From: Allantophomopsis cytisporea
Lineage: Eukaryota; Ascomycota; Leotiomycetes; Phacidiales; Phacidiaceae
Length of the DNA stretch: 64,000 nt
Assembly (NCBI GenBank): GCA_024752435.1
Contig: CP103023.1
Location: 1,860,001 to 1,924,000, forward strand
Direction of reading: 5' to 3'
In this document: piece by piece, positions 46,324 to 57,875 of the stretch
How the letters are laid out: each line of letters starts with the position of its first letter
How positions within the stretch are numbered: position 1 is the stretch's first letter
The notes under the pieces: model-generated
Database searches by the model: none
Seen by the model: only the letters and a program-made list of their open reading frames with translations
Told to the model about the DNA's origin: nothing
Position numbers and translations under genes: made by a program

Positions 46324-47354
46324 ATGACCGACTACCCAAAAAACCCAAATGGCTTCGGCGCAAAGACTACGGGAAAGGAAGTTGCTGAGAAATTCAAAGA
46401 TATCATCGTCGGCAAGACCAGTATGTCCAATGCATATTAACGACCAATTCAACGCACGTGCTTATATGTTCTATAGTCCTCATCACAGGTGTGGCCGAGG
46501 GCGGTCTTGGAGGTGAGGCTGCTGTAACCATTGCTTCTTCCCTTCCAAAGCTCCTCATCCTGTCCGCGCGCTCCGAAGCCCGCGCTGGTCCAATCGCTGA
46601 GAAAATCAAGGCCCAATATCCATCCGTGGAAGTTCGAATTCTTTCCATGGATCTTGGTAACTTGGCCTCCGTTCGCAAGGCAGCAAAGGAGGTTGCCAGC
46701 TGGAACAATGTGACTTTAGATGTTCTGATCAACAATGCTGCTGTCATGGCCTGCCCATATGCCCTCACATCTGATGGTTTCGAGAGCCAATTCGGTATCG
46801 GTCACTTGGGACACTTCGTTTTCACCAATACTCTGCTCCAGAACGGAAAGATCAAGGAGGGAGGAAGAATTGTGAATGTCAGCAGTGATGGACACAGATT
46901 TGGAGAAGTTGAGTTCGAAGACGTTGGATACAGTAATGGAAAGAACTACCATGAGTGGACTGCGTACGGTCAGGTCAAGACTGCCAACATGCTCTACTCT
47001 CTCGAGCTTGCAAAGCGCCTTAAGAGCCGCAACATCCTGGTTTTTGCTCCTCATCCAGGTGTCATCAACACTAACCTCGGCAGACATCTTAACGATCAGA
47101 TCTTGCAGAAGTTGTTTGACAAAGATGGTCCAAAGGACCCAAATGTTCCAGAGCAAGAAGGCAAGAACTTGCAAGAGGGTATCTCTACCCACCTTGTTTC
47201 AGCCTTCGATCCTTACCTTGCCAACTACAGCGGCGCTTATCTCGAAGACTGCAGTGTTGCAAAGCCATTGAAGCCCTATGCTTCTGATCCAGAGGGTGCC
47301 GCGAAATTGTGGACTTTGTCTGAGAAGTTGGTGGGCGAGAAGTTTGATCTCTAA
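46324..47354 (+). CDS. Short-chain dehydrogenase/reductase (retinol dehydrogenase-like)
   Basis: NAD(P)-dependent oxidoreductase of 324 residues; substrate unknown. Exons 46324-46420 and 46477-47354 are joined in phase across a 56-bp intron (GTATGT to TAG; split Ile codon). A glycine-rich cofactor motif TGVAEGGLG follows the first strand (ILITG). NNAAV is the family's NNAG-like motif, the catalytic Ser lies in NVSSDGHR, and the catalytic pair is in YGQVK. PHPGVINTNL is the typical PG motif after it. There is no signal peptide or membrane segment. The start MTDYPKNPNGFGAKTTGKEV has AAAATGAC context. Its neighbours (RabGAP and transporter) give no pathway hint. Confidence 0.9.
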
Positions 47355-47952
47355 ATTCATACGGGAATATATGGAACCATAAAAGCGGTTATAGACTATT
47401 TGTTACCAGCATAAAGATATCTTGCAACTTAGATTTCTTGTTTGTAATTAAGATATCTCATACACATATTTTATAGCAAGCACTTCTGAATGTTCTAGAC
47501 ACAGCGTTCGTACTTCGGGGTATTCTCCGGTACCTTGTATGACTCACTACCCACACCCCCACCAAACACTACCCCGCCATACTCAATCCAAACTGCAGTC
47601 GACATATCAGTTAATTGATAATGTCAGCATCCAATGATGCAACCACATGACGATAATTATACAATTTCTGAGACATTTATAGGATATAAGCACTGTCATA
47701 GGATATCCTGTGCTTACATTTTGATTTCGGATGTGACGCCGCCTTGCAATTTATAAACACTTTTGACCCTATATAGCAGGTCCAAGGTTGCAATAGTGGG
47801 GTATTGAAATCTGCGACAGCAAAAGGCAAAAAAAAAAAAAAAAAAAAAGACTCAACTTCCGCAATTTATCGTTGCTTCTTTAACACTACAAGACTCCCCC
47901 ACATTCCTTTTATTGTGTTTATGTTCTAGTTTATATTTAAACGACTTGAGAC
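47355..47952. other. Intergenic with poly-A tract
   Basis: No gene recognised. A run of about 21 A near 47,828-47,848 lies some 105 bp upstream of the EamA transporter start; such poly(dA) tracts commonly exclude nucleosomes in fungal promoters. Confidence 0.5.
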
Positions 47953-49243
47953 ATGTCTATTCACCAAAATAATGAAGCAGAGGAGCGGCCGTTAATTCTG
48001 GACTCGGCAGGCTCTGAGCCTCATCAAGATCAAGAAGCACAAAGCGGATGGCGGGCAGCATGGCAAAACAACAAAGGCATGTTCCTGATCCTCCTTTCTG
48101 AGATAGCTGGATCATCTATGGATGCGATGGTCAGGTTTTTGCAGCAAGGTGGTCATCGCATGCATCCTTTCCAGGTTCGTCAAAGCCTCCCTCGAGCGCC
48201 ATAAAATGGACGTATAAATATTGATTTTTTATCATTAAAAAAGATCATTGTCGCGCGGATGGGCACTACATTCATCTTGAGCAGCATCTATATGTGGTGG
48301 AACAAGGTGCCAGACTTCCCCCTTGGAGCTAAATCTGTCAGAGGCTGGCTGATTCTGCGAGCTCTTTTTGGATTTGCCGGGCTTTTCTGCTTATATTGTA
48401 AGTTCAAGGTCTTCGCGCAGAGAATATAATCGGCTCCTGACGTGCCTCTCAGACTCGGTGCATTATCTGCCTCTTGCCGAGGCGACCGTCATTAGGTTTT
48501 TGGTGCCTATAGCCACTGCATGGGCATGTTCTGTATTCCTGACTGAGGTTTTCACAAGGAAGGAAATGCTTGCTGGAGTGGTAGCCTTAATTGGTGTAGT
48601 TATCATTGCACATCCCGCCAGTATCTTTGGCAAAGTCGAGGATGATGTCGGGACTACTGCCAAGGCTCCATCCGAAGTTGACGATGTGACTCCCACGCAG
48701 CGTCTCATCGCTATCGGAGTTTCAGTTCTTGGTGTTTTTGGCGCTGTGGGTGCTTATACCACAATCAGGATTATTGGCCCTCGCGCTCATGCACTAATGT
48801 CTGTCAACTACTTTGCTCTTCTTGGTACGGTTGGATCTGCGGGAGCTTTGCTTGTCATTCCTGGTATTGGGTTCACAATGCCTTGTGGGGCGCGGGAATG
48901 GATTCTACTTGGATCTCTCGGGATTCTGGGATTCATTCTTCAGTTCCTCTTAACTGCTGGACTACAACTTGACAGAAGCAGTAAGGCCACTAGCATGTTA
49001 TACACTCAAATATTGTTTGCCCTCTTTTTTGATTGGGCTATTTGGGGTGTCCTCCCAGGCAAGTGGAGTCTCATTGGCGGAGTACTTGTCATTGCAAGTA
49101 CTCTTTGGTCTGCTCTGCAAAAGACCAAGAAGGTGACTAGCCCTCCAAAAACTGCCACTTTTGACGAAGAGACTGCTCTTTTGGGAGCTCAGACGGAAGG
49201 TGTTGAGGATGTAGTAGATAGAAGAGCAAGTGTCAGCACTTGA
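47953..49243 (+). CDS. EamA/DMT-superfamily membrane transporter
   Basis: Integral membrane protein of 388 residues with about ten hydrophobic segments in two EamA-like halves. Exons 47953-48174, 48244-48397 and 48453-49243 are joined in phase across introns of 69 and 55 bp. A hydrophilic acidic N-terminus precedes the first segment (GMFLILLSEIAGSSMDAMVR). Family-like motifs: RALFGFAGLFCLYYSVHYLP with LAEATVIRFLVPIATA in the first half, and TSMLYTQILFALFFDWAIWG in the second. The tail is acidic (FDEETALLGAQTEG). Drug/metabolite family members carry varied solutes, so the substrate cannot be named. There is a vacuole or plasma membrane ambiguity; the TALLG tail motif is only weakly suggestive. 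Confidence 0.88.
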
Positions 49244-50604
49244 GACCATATAGACTTCCATATAATGACGGTATATCATAAGCTTGCCACATCTAAACAA
49301 ACCCTAGAGTTACGCATCAGTATACTGACTATAGAATGCTCTCACTTTTGGTCGAAACCTTCATGCAAATCGAGTCTTGGACATCGAGACAATTCAAGGC
49401 TAGGTCAGCAAGCAAATAAACAACGCCTGTATCGAGTACGTTTTATCGCCATAATTATCAAAAGTCTCACAACTACCAAACCAAAATAATCCCTCAAAAA
49501 TAAAACGCCCGGAAAATCTGGGGCAACCCTCAAAATAGAGTCCTTGATAAGTAGAAACCTGAAGTGCAAACTTACTGTATATGCATATAGCATAATTCCC
49601 TACCTTAACGTGTAGGAATCTCCATCATAATACGTCCATTTGTCAATGGCCATTCAGCAAGACCGTCTCCACCATACCTCTCACGCCCATCAAACATCCC
49701 TCGCAAATTCGAAGCAGCAAGTTGACGCGAAAGCGCAGGGTGACAGACACAGCTGAAACATGACGGCCGTGACAAAGCCCCGAGCGCAACGATTGGATGA
49801 GGGCAGGCGAGACGACGACACAACGCCCGACTCGGTCGTCCACTCACAAATGTCTCGATGAATTTCCCTCACTCGTTCACAGTCAGCAACGAATACACTG
49901 TGCGTGTATACGCCTACACTTGCCTGTGCCTGTGCATGTGCCTGTCCACGCCTATGCATATGATGGGCCGTAAAAATAGCTCCGCGGATGTCTCCTACAT
50001 TGTCCACCCCGAACTAGTTTGGAAGTCCCCAACTCCCGTGCCATCGTCGTCAGCGAAACGTTATCTGCCGATGATCGTGCACCGGTGGACGCTGGATGAT
50101 TTGCGCAGGCGTGCGCAACACGCTGCGTCTCGACATGTGTCTGCGCTGGTGTGAGAGTGCCGTGGCGTGTCCAATGGTGCTCGTCAGTGAGAGGTAATGG
50201 TGAGAGATAATGGTCGCAGAACTCGTGATTTGTGGGCCCTCGGCCAGTGTCATTGTCGTTTTGATAGTGACGCCTTGGCATCTGTTGTCTGCTCATGCCC
50301 CGCGTTCTTTTGGTGCAGCGTCAGGTTTTACGGATGTGACAGACGTTGTGAAGAGGCAAGGAGGCTCATGGACGAGGCATGGAGGAGAACAGGACCAGAG
50401 AAGAGTTGTATATAAGATGATGTTGGGGGGAATCTCAAATCGGCATCTGGTCATCATTCTAACATCTTCATTTCTACTTTCTATATTCATCAATCTCGGC
50501 TGGTCCGTTTCTGTTCTATTCTATACCTACTCATTATCTTAGTGTCTTTGCATTACTTCTTCAAGCCTCCAGTATCTCCGTTGTAGAAGTTCAAATCAGT
50601 CAAT
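49244..50604. other. Intergenic, promoter of the secreted repeat protein
   Basis: No gene recognised. ORFs on both strands between 49,600 and 50,300 are uninformative. A TATA box and CT-rich leader occupy the last 200 bases. Confidence 0.5.
50409..50416 (+). promoter_or_regulatory. TATA box candidate (TATATAAG)
   Basis: A consensus TATA box about 196 bp upstream of the ATG at 50605, followed by a pyrimidine-rich leader. It is the best TATA match near any plus-strand start in the window and is compatible with a strongly regulated secreted protein. Confidence 0.5.
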
Positions 50605-51353
50605 ATGCAGTTCACCAACATTCTCGTCACTCTCCTCCTCTCGACCGCCGTGGCGGCAATGCCAAAGGGCCACGAGGACAAGTCCGTCAAGAACGGCACC
50701 AGCTCCGGCACCACGTCCGTCAAGGCGACATGCAAGTCCATTGCGAAGATGGAGGCTCTCGTGGCCCTCGCTGCCAACACAACCCAGCTGTCGTCCAAGA
50801 CCAAGGACAATGCCACCAAGATCGCCGAGGTGCAGAGCAAGGCGTCCTCCGCATCCGCCGCACTCACTACCCTGACCGCCAATGCTACGCTCGTGTCCGA
50901 GTGCGCAGTCATCGCTGCCGCCGATGCCACTGATGCACAGTGCTCCGAGATCAAGTCTCTCCAGAAGCTTGTCGACCTCGCCTCCAATGACACCAAACTC
51001 GCGACCAAGACCAAGAGCAACGAGACCAAGATCGCAGACATCAAGGCCAAGGCTGGCACTGCTTCTGCCAAGCTCGCTACTATGACTTCCAATGCCACTC
51101 TCGAGGCTGCTTGTTCCTCTATCGCTTCCGACAAGGCCGCCAAGAAGGCTTCCAAGAGCAGTAAGCACTCCCCTTTCCCGTATGCCGTGTACTTGCGATG
51201 TGATGCTGATCCGTTCCAGATACCACCGAGTCCGAGACCTCCTCTTCCAAGTCATCTTCCAGCAGCACTTCTGGCGCGAACACCTTGTCTGCTGTCTCTG
51301 GGGTATTGTCGACTATTGTGGTGGTTGCCGTTGGAATGGCTGCCCTGGCTTAG
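50605..51353 (+). CDS. Secreted GPI-type protein with two 70-residue repeats
   Basis: Predicted cell-surface protein of 229 residues from exons 50605-51160 and 51220-51353 (59-bp intron, GTAAGC to CAG). An N-terminal signal peptide is clear (MQFTNILVTLLLSTAVAA). The body is two copies of one unit, about residues 42-103 and 112-173, offset by exactly 70. Cys43/Cys100 match Cys113/Cys170, and the N-glycosylation sites at 58, 69 and 93 match those at 128, 139 and 163. Each unit reads as an Ala/Lys/Thr-rich helix (LVALAANTT / LVDLASNDT, KTKDNATKIA / KTKSNETKIA). The second exon supplies a Ser/Thr linker and a hydrophobic tail after GAN, as expected for GPI attachment. If the intron were read through, the tail would be lost. 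Function unknown; a wall structural or surface-active role is a guess. Codon usage is strongly C-ending, suggesting high expression. Confidence 0.88.
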
Positions 51354-53919
51354 AGTTCTGGCTTTATGGTGCACGTGGGGAGATCGGAGTGGGAGCCGTA
51401 GATGATGAGTAGCAAATGAAGATGTTAGAACCACTTCTTGGCAGCAAATGCCTGAACAGTGAAGAGGGAGTAAAAGTATAAGTAAAAATAAACCATTGCT
51501 GTAGGTAACGTACGTAAACATTGTACTTCTCAAGTTTTCATTGATGAGTATGGAGATCAAGCTTCCAGAATGGCATTTATGAAGGTCTTGTGCTCATCAT
51601 TCGTCAATGTTCATCAACATTTCTGCATTTCTCTTGACAATTTGGGACTGAAGCCCACTGCAGATCTGTGAAGAAAAGCTTGGCGTGAACTTGAAATTAA
51701 ATCCAAAGACCTATGAAAGAAGAAGGACTTGCTGAAGCACACATCTTCAAGAATTCAGCATGACTTCTTTCGAACATAGCGGGAATGTCGATATCAAATC
51801 AAATCCACAAAAACTTCTCCTAAACATCGAAGGTTCCTCAAAATAGCCAAGCCAAACTACTGAATATTGCATACGCCTCATATTAAAATCCTAGAACTCT
51901 ATTCGGAGAGGAATGCCGGCTGCCTTGCGGAGTAATATCTCACTGACAGTCGCATTTTTAGATAAACTTTCCTACTCACCTCAGACATGTGGTCTTAACG
52001 GGTCCAGCCGTAGCGGGGACGCTCATGCATACAATGGCTTAGAACCTTAGAGCGGCCGCTGATGTTGCGACCTCCTACAGTGGCTCGAAGATACGAAATA
52101 CGAGGGCACAGCGTGCATGGCCGGGTCAATCTATTGCATTCCTAGATATCGTTAACAATGATGAATGACATTGAAGGAAGTTGACTTTTGAAGGGTGTTT
52201 TCAAGCGTGCGGAGCGAGGGCAAATCTCAGGCGGTATCTGATATCTCAATCCCGGCAGGATATCGCATCGCTCTTGTGGGGAAGAGATTGGAGAATCTCA
52301 TCTGTGATTGACCGGCGCATAGTGAGGTGTCGTCAAAAGTGAACAACAGAACAGCTCAGCGTTGCGCAAGGCAGTCAACGCATGAACAACGCTGATTGTG
52401 CACTAGAGCAGTGCGAGACCCGGTGGCGAACCATGACCATATCACAATCATAGCTGTCATGAATTACCATGTCCAAGTCCTGCCACTTTCCCATCACTGG
52501 CCCAACAGCATGAACAGAAACTTCTCAGGGCCATTCACGTAGACTGACAGTCAGGTAGGCCCCGGAGTTGCGTCGTTGCCGCTGATAACAGCGCCTAGCC
52601 CACGCAGCACATCATCCCCAATCTCAACAAGAACATTGCGCAACACCGCATTCCTGCGCTCCTCAACATACACATGTCCCTACGTTCACAGAATCAAAAG
52701 ATCACAATAACCAGAGAGTCTCCAAAGTGCATAACCGCCAAGTCCAAGTCCAAGTCCCCAGCAAGCAAGCCTCCCAGGCCCACCGAGGGTCCAGTTCGGG
52801 CGACGATAGGCGAAGCCTGCAGAAAAGCCAGGCAGGGCCTCCGATCTAGCGGATGACAGCGCATCGCAGCGCAATCGCAGTAGTGCATCGTAGTGCATCG
52901 CAGCGCAGCGCAAGCAACCACGCACGCCCTCCACAACATGCGAAAGTCGTGACGTCTGGTCGTGCGATTCCGCATGCGCTGCCTGCTGCACGGGGCCAAA
53001 CGGCATGGAAGCACTGGCGATATTGTCGCGCTGCTGCCGCGACTCTCTGGCATTCGACGCGCGCGGTGGACATGCTGTGGTGGGTGTGGCGCATGGGATT
53101 GGAGATTCTGTGTTGTGTTTTTTTTTTGGTGGTGTTTTCGCTTTGCGGAGGGTGAGGTGGGCGGTGGTGATGGGGATGGCGGTCTATCGATATCGATAGA
53201 CTGATATGATAATAGCCCGTGGTGCGGGAGGACCGCTGTTGCGTATGTCAGGTATGTCGTCGTACTGGAGCGTATCGATCGATAATGATGATCCGTGAAT
53301 CGCTTGCGGCGCAAAGTGGTGTTTTCGTTCTAGTTTTTTTCTTTCTTGTGTAAAATACACTTGGGATAATTTTTGTGCAGCTTTGGTGAGGGTTGGTGGA
53401 GTGTGAGGAGTGTACGAGAGAGACTTTTGAGTGTGCCCATTACTTTCTAGCCTTGACGTTTGTATGGTCATGCACATCACAGATCGAGGCTTCGGAGTTT
53501 TGGTACGGGAAGGTAAGATAGTGCTGATGCTTCGTGAATACGTACACCTTGGGACCCAGGACGTTAAGTTGGGTCACCATGTTAAGGTAAGGCAATCTAA
53601 TTATCGTCAAGTCCATAGCGGAGAGATGGAGAGTTTGCATGGTGCAATCCAATCCTCTTACTTAGATGACGACCGGAGTCCGAGTCCGAGTAAGTACAAG
53701 CATAGATCTAGAATACCCGTCATCGTGTTCACCTTGGTGCAAGCACATCCGCAGTACTGCAATACAATATCTTCTGCTGAGTTGAGTTGAGTTGAGTTAC
53801 ACCAAAAAACACTCGGCACTCATGTAGAGAAATCCCCTCGAAATGAAGTCATTTCACCACATCAAGCCAGCCTTCATAATTCCGCCACAGCATAGATCCC
53901 AGCTTCCTCTTCCAATCCT

Positions 53920-53970
53920 CTTCCAGTCTTCTTCCAGTCTTCTTCCAGTCTTCTTCCAGTCTTCTTTCAG
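53920..53970. repeat. 11-bp tandem CTTCCAGTCTT
   Basis: Four exact 11-base copies (53,920-53,963) and a partial fifth. Confidence 0.9.
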
Positions 53971-55093
53971 ACCCTCGAAGTACATACATACTGCGTACAC
54001 AGATGCGATCCTAATTAGCACTTCAATGCAAAATAATTATGGGGGGGGGATCGGGGGTCTTCGTAGAATAGATTTTGCTTTTGACACCCGATAGGCACCC
54101 GACGCGTGTGGGAGGGGGATGGATCCCTTGGTAGCTTTGATAGCTTTGTTTATATTTTGGTGTTGGCGGTGTTGTTTTGTTTATTTTGATTCGGGGACTC
54201 TTTCGGATTTTCTTGTTTACTTTCGCTGTGTTGGGGTAATTTTGTATTTTTATTGATTTAATTTTTTCCCTCGTTGCCATCGCCACCATGATGCTTGTGA
54301 GTTGGAGGCAATTGATAGACAGTGAGGATCCGTCAGTGGGAAGAGATGGAATTCCATGATTGATTGGAGTTTGGGTAGTTATGATGACATTGATGTCATG
54401 TTAGAAGATCGAGGAGATTCCTTTGTGGGTGCCTCATTGTGCACATCGTTATTTGCCACGCTGTTTGGGCTATGTCATCCTTCCTGATACATGGTGAGGC
54501 CGTTGGGCTGAGGGGTACAGTGAGAAGAGTGTTACAGAAGGATGGATGGATGAATAGAGGTATGGACCACGATGCTTTTGTGCAGTACAAGTTCAGTGTA
54601 CAACGTCGGACATGACCACTCATACTCCATGATGATTATCATCTTGTCACTACATACATACTACACTGACCTTCAATACGACAATGATCCACGGGCACGG
54701 CTCAGCTTGGATGGTGCAGATCTGATCTGAGAAGTCATCGAAACCGGGGGCTGAGATGGTGGAATGGTGGAGGATGAGGGGTGGAATTAATTGTCCCCCT
54801 GTTTTAACCCTGGGACATTCATTATTGACTGACAATCAATCAATGCTGCAGTGCAATCTGATCATCAACTGAAGTGAACAATGTATGAATGATATGCTGC
54901 GATGGTCCTGTCTTGTATGCAGTACCGACTACTGGATTACTGGACTACTGTGATAATGTATACTCTATATAGAGATGATTGATTTGTGTTGGAATTACTG
55001 TCTGATCATACTCCATATCTGTTCTTCGTTTGCGTATGCTTCTTATTTGACACTGACCATCTCACTCACACAAACATACAGACACACAGTCAT

Positions 55094-55096
<3 letters not shown>

Positions 55097-55130
<34 letters not shown>
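55097..55130. repeat. (CT)17 microsatellite
   Basis: An uninterrupted CT dinucleotide tract. Confidence 0.95.
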
Positions 55131-55133
<3 letters not shown>

Positions 55134-55491
55134 CCTCGCAATCCTACAACGGCTTCAACCGCACAAGGTGTCAGGTACTGTCAAGGCGACCTCTCACACG
55201 CAAGAAGTCCAGTCATCAGAAGTCCAGTGTAATCCTGTAATGGCAGGGTGAGCAGGGACAGGGCCTCTTTCAGTTCTTCAACTCTTCAGTCTTGACCACG
55301 GCGAAGCAGCACGCTGTTCCATTTCCAATTCTAGTACCATCTGGCACTGTCCACCGGTCCACCGGTCTCTCTTAAGTGCATACCTTACCATATCCATGCA
55401 CACACCATGGTCCGAGCCAGATCACCAGTAGTGAGATACATAGATGGTGGTGGTGGTGGTGGTGGTGTGGGTTGGCACCTTTTTCTTACTC

Positions 55492-55541
55492 TACCGTACC
55501 GTACCGTACCTTGCCTTGCCTTGCCTTACCTTGCCTTACCG
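55492..55541. repeat. Pentanucleotide array TACCG/TACCT/TGCCT
   Basis: Ten consecutive 5-base units of the form T(A/G)CC(G/T), with variants in blocks. A GGT triplet tract lies just before it at 55,446-55,469. Confidence 0.9.
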
Positions 55542-55753
55542 CATGAACTTTTCCTGGAGCGACACATCCGGCTGGCTGGCCCTTGAGAGAAGGGGAAAAA
55601 AAAAGAAAGAAAATGACGCTAGTTATTCCACGCGTTTTCTCACGCGTTGATTGGTTGGATTGGTTGATAAATCTAAACAAAGGCTTCGACGCGTCCAATT
55701 ATGATGACCCGCTTATATTGGACTCGTATGAATTCATATCATGAGTAGAGGGA

Positions 55754-55759
<6 letters not shown>

Positions 55760-55801
<42 letters not shown>

Positions 55802-55804
55802 AAA
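55760..55804. repeat. (GAAA)n microsatellite
   Basis: About eleven GAAA tetramers, followed by a CAGAGAGA tract. Confidence 0.95.
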
Positions 55805-56606
55805 CAGAGACAGAGAGACAGAGAGACAGATGGGGGAAATTAGATGAGTGTTCTGTTGTGTTATGGATGAGCATGCAGAACACAGAATCGCGCAAGTGAT
55901 GCGTCTGGCGGTCTCTTGTGTTCAGCATTGTCGATGATGTCTCTTGTATCATACATGCCTCTTGTCTTGTCTGGTCTGTCCTGTCTCTTCCGGCCGATAG
56001 TCACGTCTTTCCCTCTCCCGTGACTCGACTAAATCAGGTCATGCCGTCACGAACAATGGCTTGAAGGGTAAATGCACATGTTGTCTGTTGTAGAATGGCA
56101 TTGGGGGTGTTGTGTTCTCCCTTACCGTCGCATTCGTCTGATGTCTCTCTTCATGGGTGTTCTGCGTCTGCCTTCTGCCAAGGTAGATGATCTCTCTCTC
56201 TCTCCCATTCCTCCTCACCATCATAGAGTTCATACTTCAAGTAGAGTAAAGCAAAAGTGAAGTCCACCGGTGCGGCATTGCACCACGCAAGAAATGGCTG
56301 ATACTCTCCTGTGAAATGAGTGAGTAGCCTGTTGGACTATGACTCCATGACATGTAGACTTGAGTCCTGCATGGGTAGTTCATGGTACTGCACTATCGGG
56401 CACAGTACATTGGAGGTACTGGGGAGTACGTGGTGGAACGTGCACGTGCGGGACCTTTTCTTTAGCGCGTAAACAAAGTCGCGTTCTGTTTTGGAGGAGG
56501 AGGAGGAGGGGGAGGAGGTGGAGGTGGTTATAGGCCAGATGCATGTATGCGCAGTAGAGGAGACGGTCAATGAAAGAAAAGTGCAGCCAGTGTGTCAGTC
56601 ATTCTT

Positions 56607-56639
56607 GACCACCACCACCACCACCACCACCACCACCAC
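56607..56639. repeat. (ACC)n microsatellite
   Basis: About ten ACC triplets in the presumed upstream region of the Wee1-type kinase. They would read as poly-Thr or poly-His in fortuitous frames. Confidence 0.95.
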
Positions 56640-56724
56640 TGACCACCACTTCCGTGCCCAACATCCACCAACACACCCACACAAACACGCTCTTCAATCA
56701 CTACGCTCACTTGCCCACCACCAC

Positions 56725-56839
56725 ATCTCTACTCTCTACTCTCTACTCTCTACTCTCTACTCTCTCCCTCTCCCTCAGAGCGCGTCTGTCGGAGAAAGAT
56801 ACTCATTCATACAACTCACTCACTCACTCACTCACTCAC
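56725..56839. repeat. CTCTACT heptamer and CACT tetramer arrays
   Basis: Five copies of CTCTACT near 56,726-56,762, and a CACT array near 56,814-56,839, in the same pyrimidine-rich leader region. Confidence 0.85.
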
Positions 56840-57399
56840 ACACCACCTACCCACCTTCTCACCTACTCTCTCTCTATACCTCTCTACCTTCTCTACATAC
56901 CTTTACCTTTCCCTTCCCACCATACACCGACTACTCAAATCACATCCCCTCAAAAGCCAAAAAAAAAAAAAAACATACGAAAAGGTCGACCTGTCTCGCC
57001 CCAAATCCTCCCGTCCACTACCACCTCTACCACCACCACCACTACCACCCACCTCGATTTCTTTCCACACCCAAAAATATCAACACCAATATCATAAAAA
57101 AAAAAAAAAACCTCCAAAGTCCAACGTCCCGACTGTTTCATCTGTCCTCTCAGAAAAATCGAAAAATCCAATACCAATTCTGCAAATAAACAAGGGAAGA
57201 ACCAAAGACAAACACCAACTCCTTACCACACGCACATCCCGTCAGGAACGTATTCAGAAAGTGATGCGCGCCTGCCTCTTGTGATGACTTCCTAAGATTC
57301 CCTCACCTTCAAACCGGTTAAGATTGCATTCCGCTGCAACCTTCTCGAAAAGCTTCGTACCTACTCGCACCACATCGAATCCTACATTCCTCAGCCTCT

Positions 57400-57424
57400 A
57401 TCTCTCTCTCTCTCTCTCTCTCTC
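57400..57424. repeat. (TC)n microsatellite in the WEE1 leader
   Basis: A TC dinucleotide tract about 450 bp upstream of the start codon at 57,876. Confidence 0.9.
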
Positions 57425-57875
57425 CTCCCCTCCTCTTCCTCTTCCTCCCGCATACACTTGGTACATTCCTCAACCGGTCCAAACACCTCAGCTTAGTTCG
57501 CCATTACCGCACACTTCCACTTCAGGTAATCGCTTGTTGACATTTGACAAGACGAGGACGTTGATATAGAGATTACTATTAAGGGTCCTTGTCAACACAC
57601 CAGAGAAATAGACCTTGACGGCCACCCTTCGCAAACAAAAAAGAAATCCATCCATCACGAGAAAGCTTGGTACACACAGAGCTGTTGCCGTCGATTTGAT
57701 AGGAAACGACAAAAACACCACCAACATCATCATCATCATCAACACCTTCGCCATCGTAGCACCCTTTGCCGATGACGCCCGCGCCATAAATCCCGACATC
57801 ATCCTCGGAGCTCACTGCTCTACACGCCTCACCTCGATTCTCAATCATAGGCGAGGTCTGCCGCATTCCAGCATC

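Larger units (their letters stand above)
51354..57875. other. Gene-poor, low-complexity region and WEE1 leader
   Basis: No supportable gene in 6.5 kb. The part 52,700-53,300 is GC-rich with repeated GCATCG/GCAGCG and CAAGTC motifs and overlapping ORFs on both strands, none recognisable. From 53,900 onward there are many microsatellites. The last 1.2 kb (56,600-57,875) is C/T-rich on the plus strand, with A runs, and is probably the leader and promoter of the Wee1-type gene. Confidence 0.5.

Noticed and set aside
52694..53314. Overlapping minus ORFs of 206 and 106 codons and a plus ORF of 100 codons
   Set aside because: GC-rich repeated GCATCG/GCAGCG sequence keeps all frames open; none has domain content, and the hydrophobic C-terminus of one frame is not matched to any family I know.
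57615..57875. N-terminal extension of the Wee1 frame
   Set aside because: The frame is open but its upstream limit is a TTG; the first ATG is at 57,876 with a good context.
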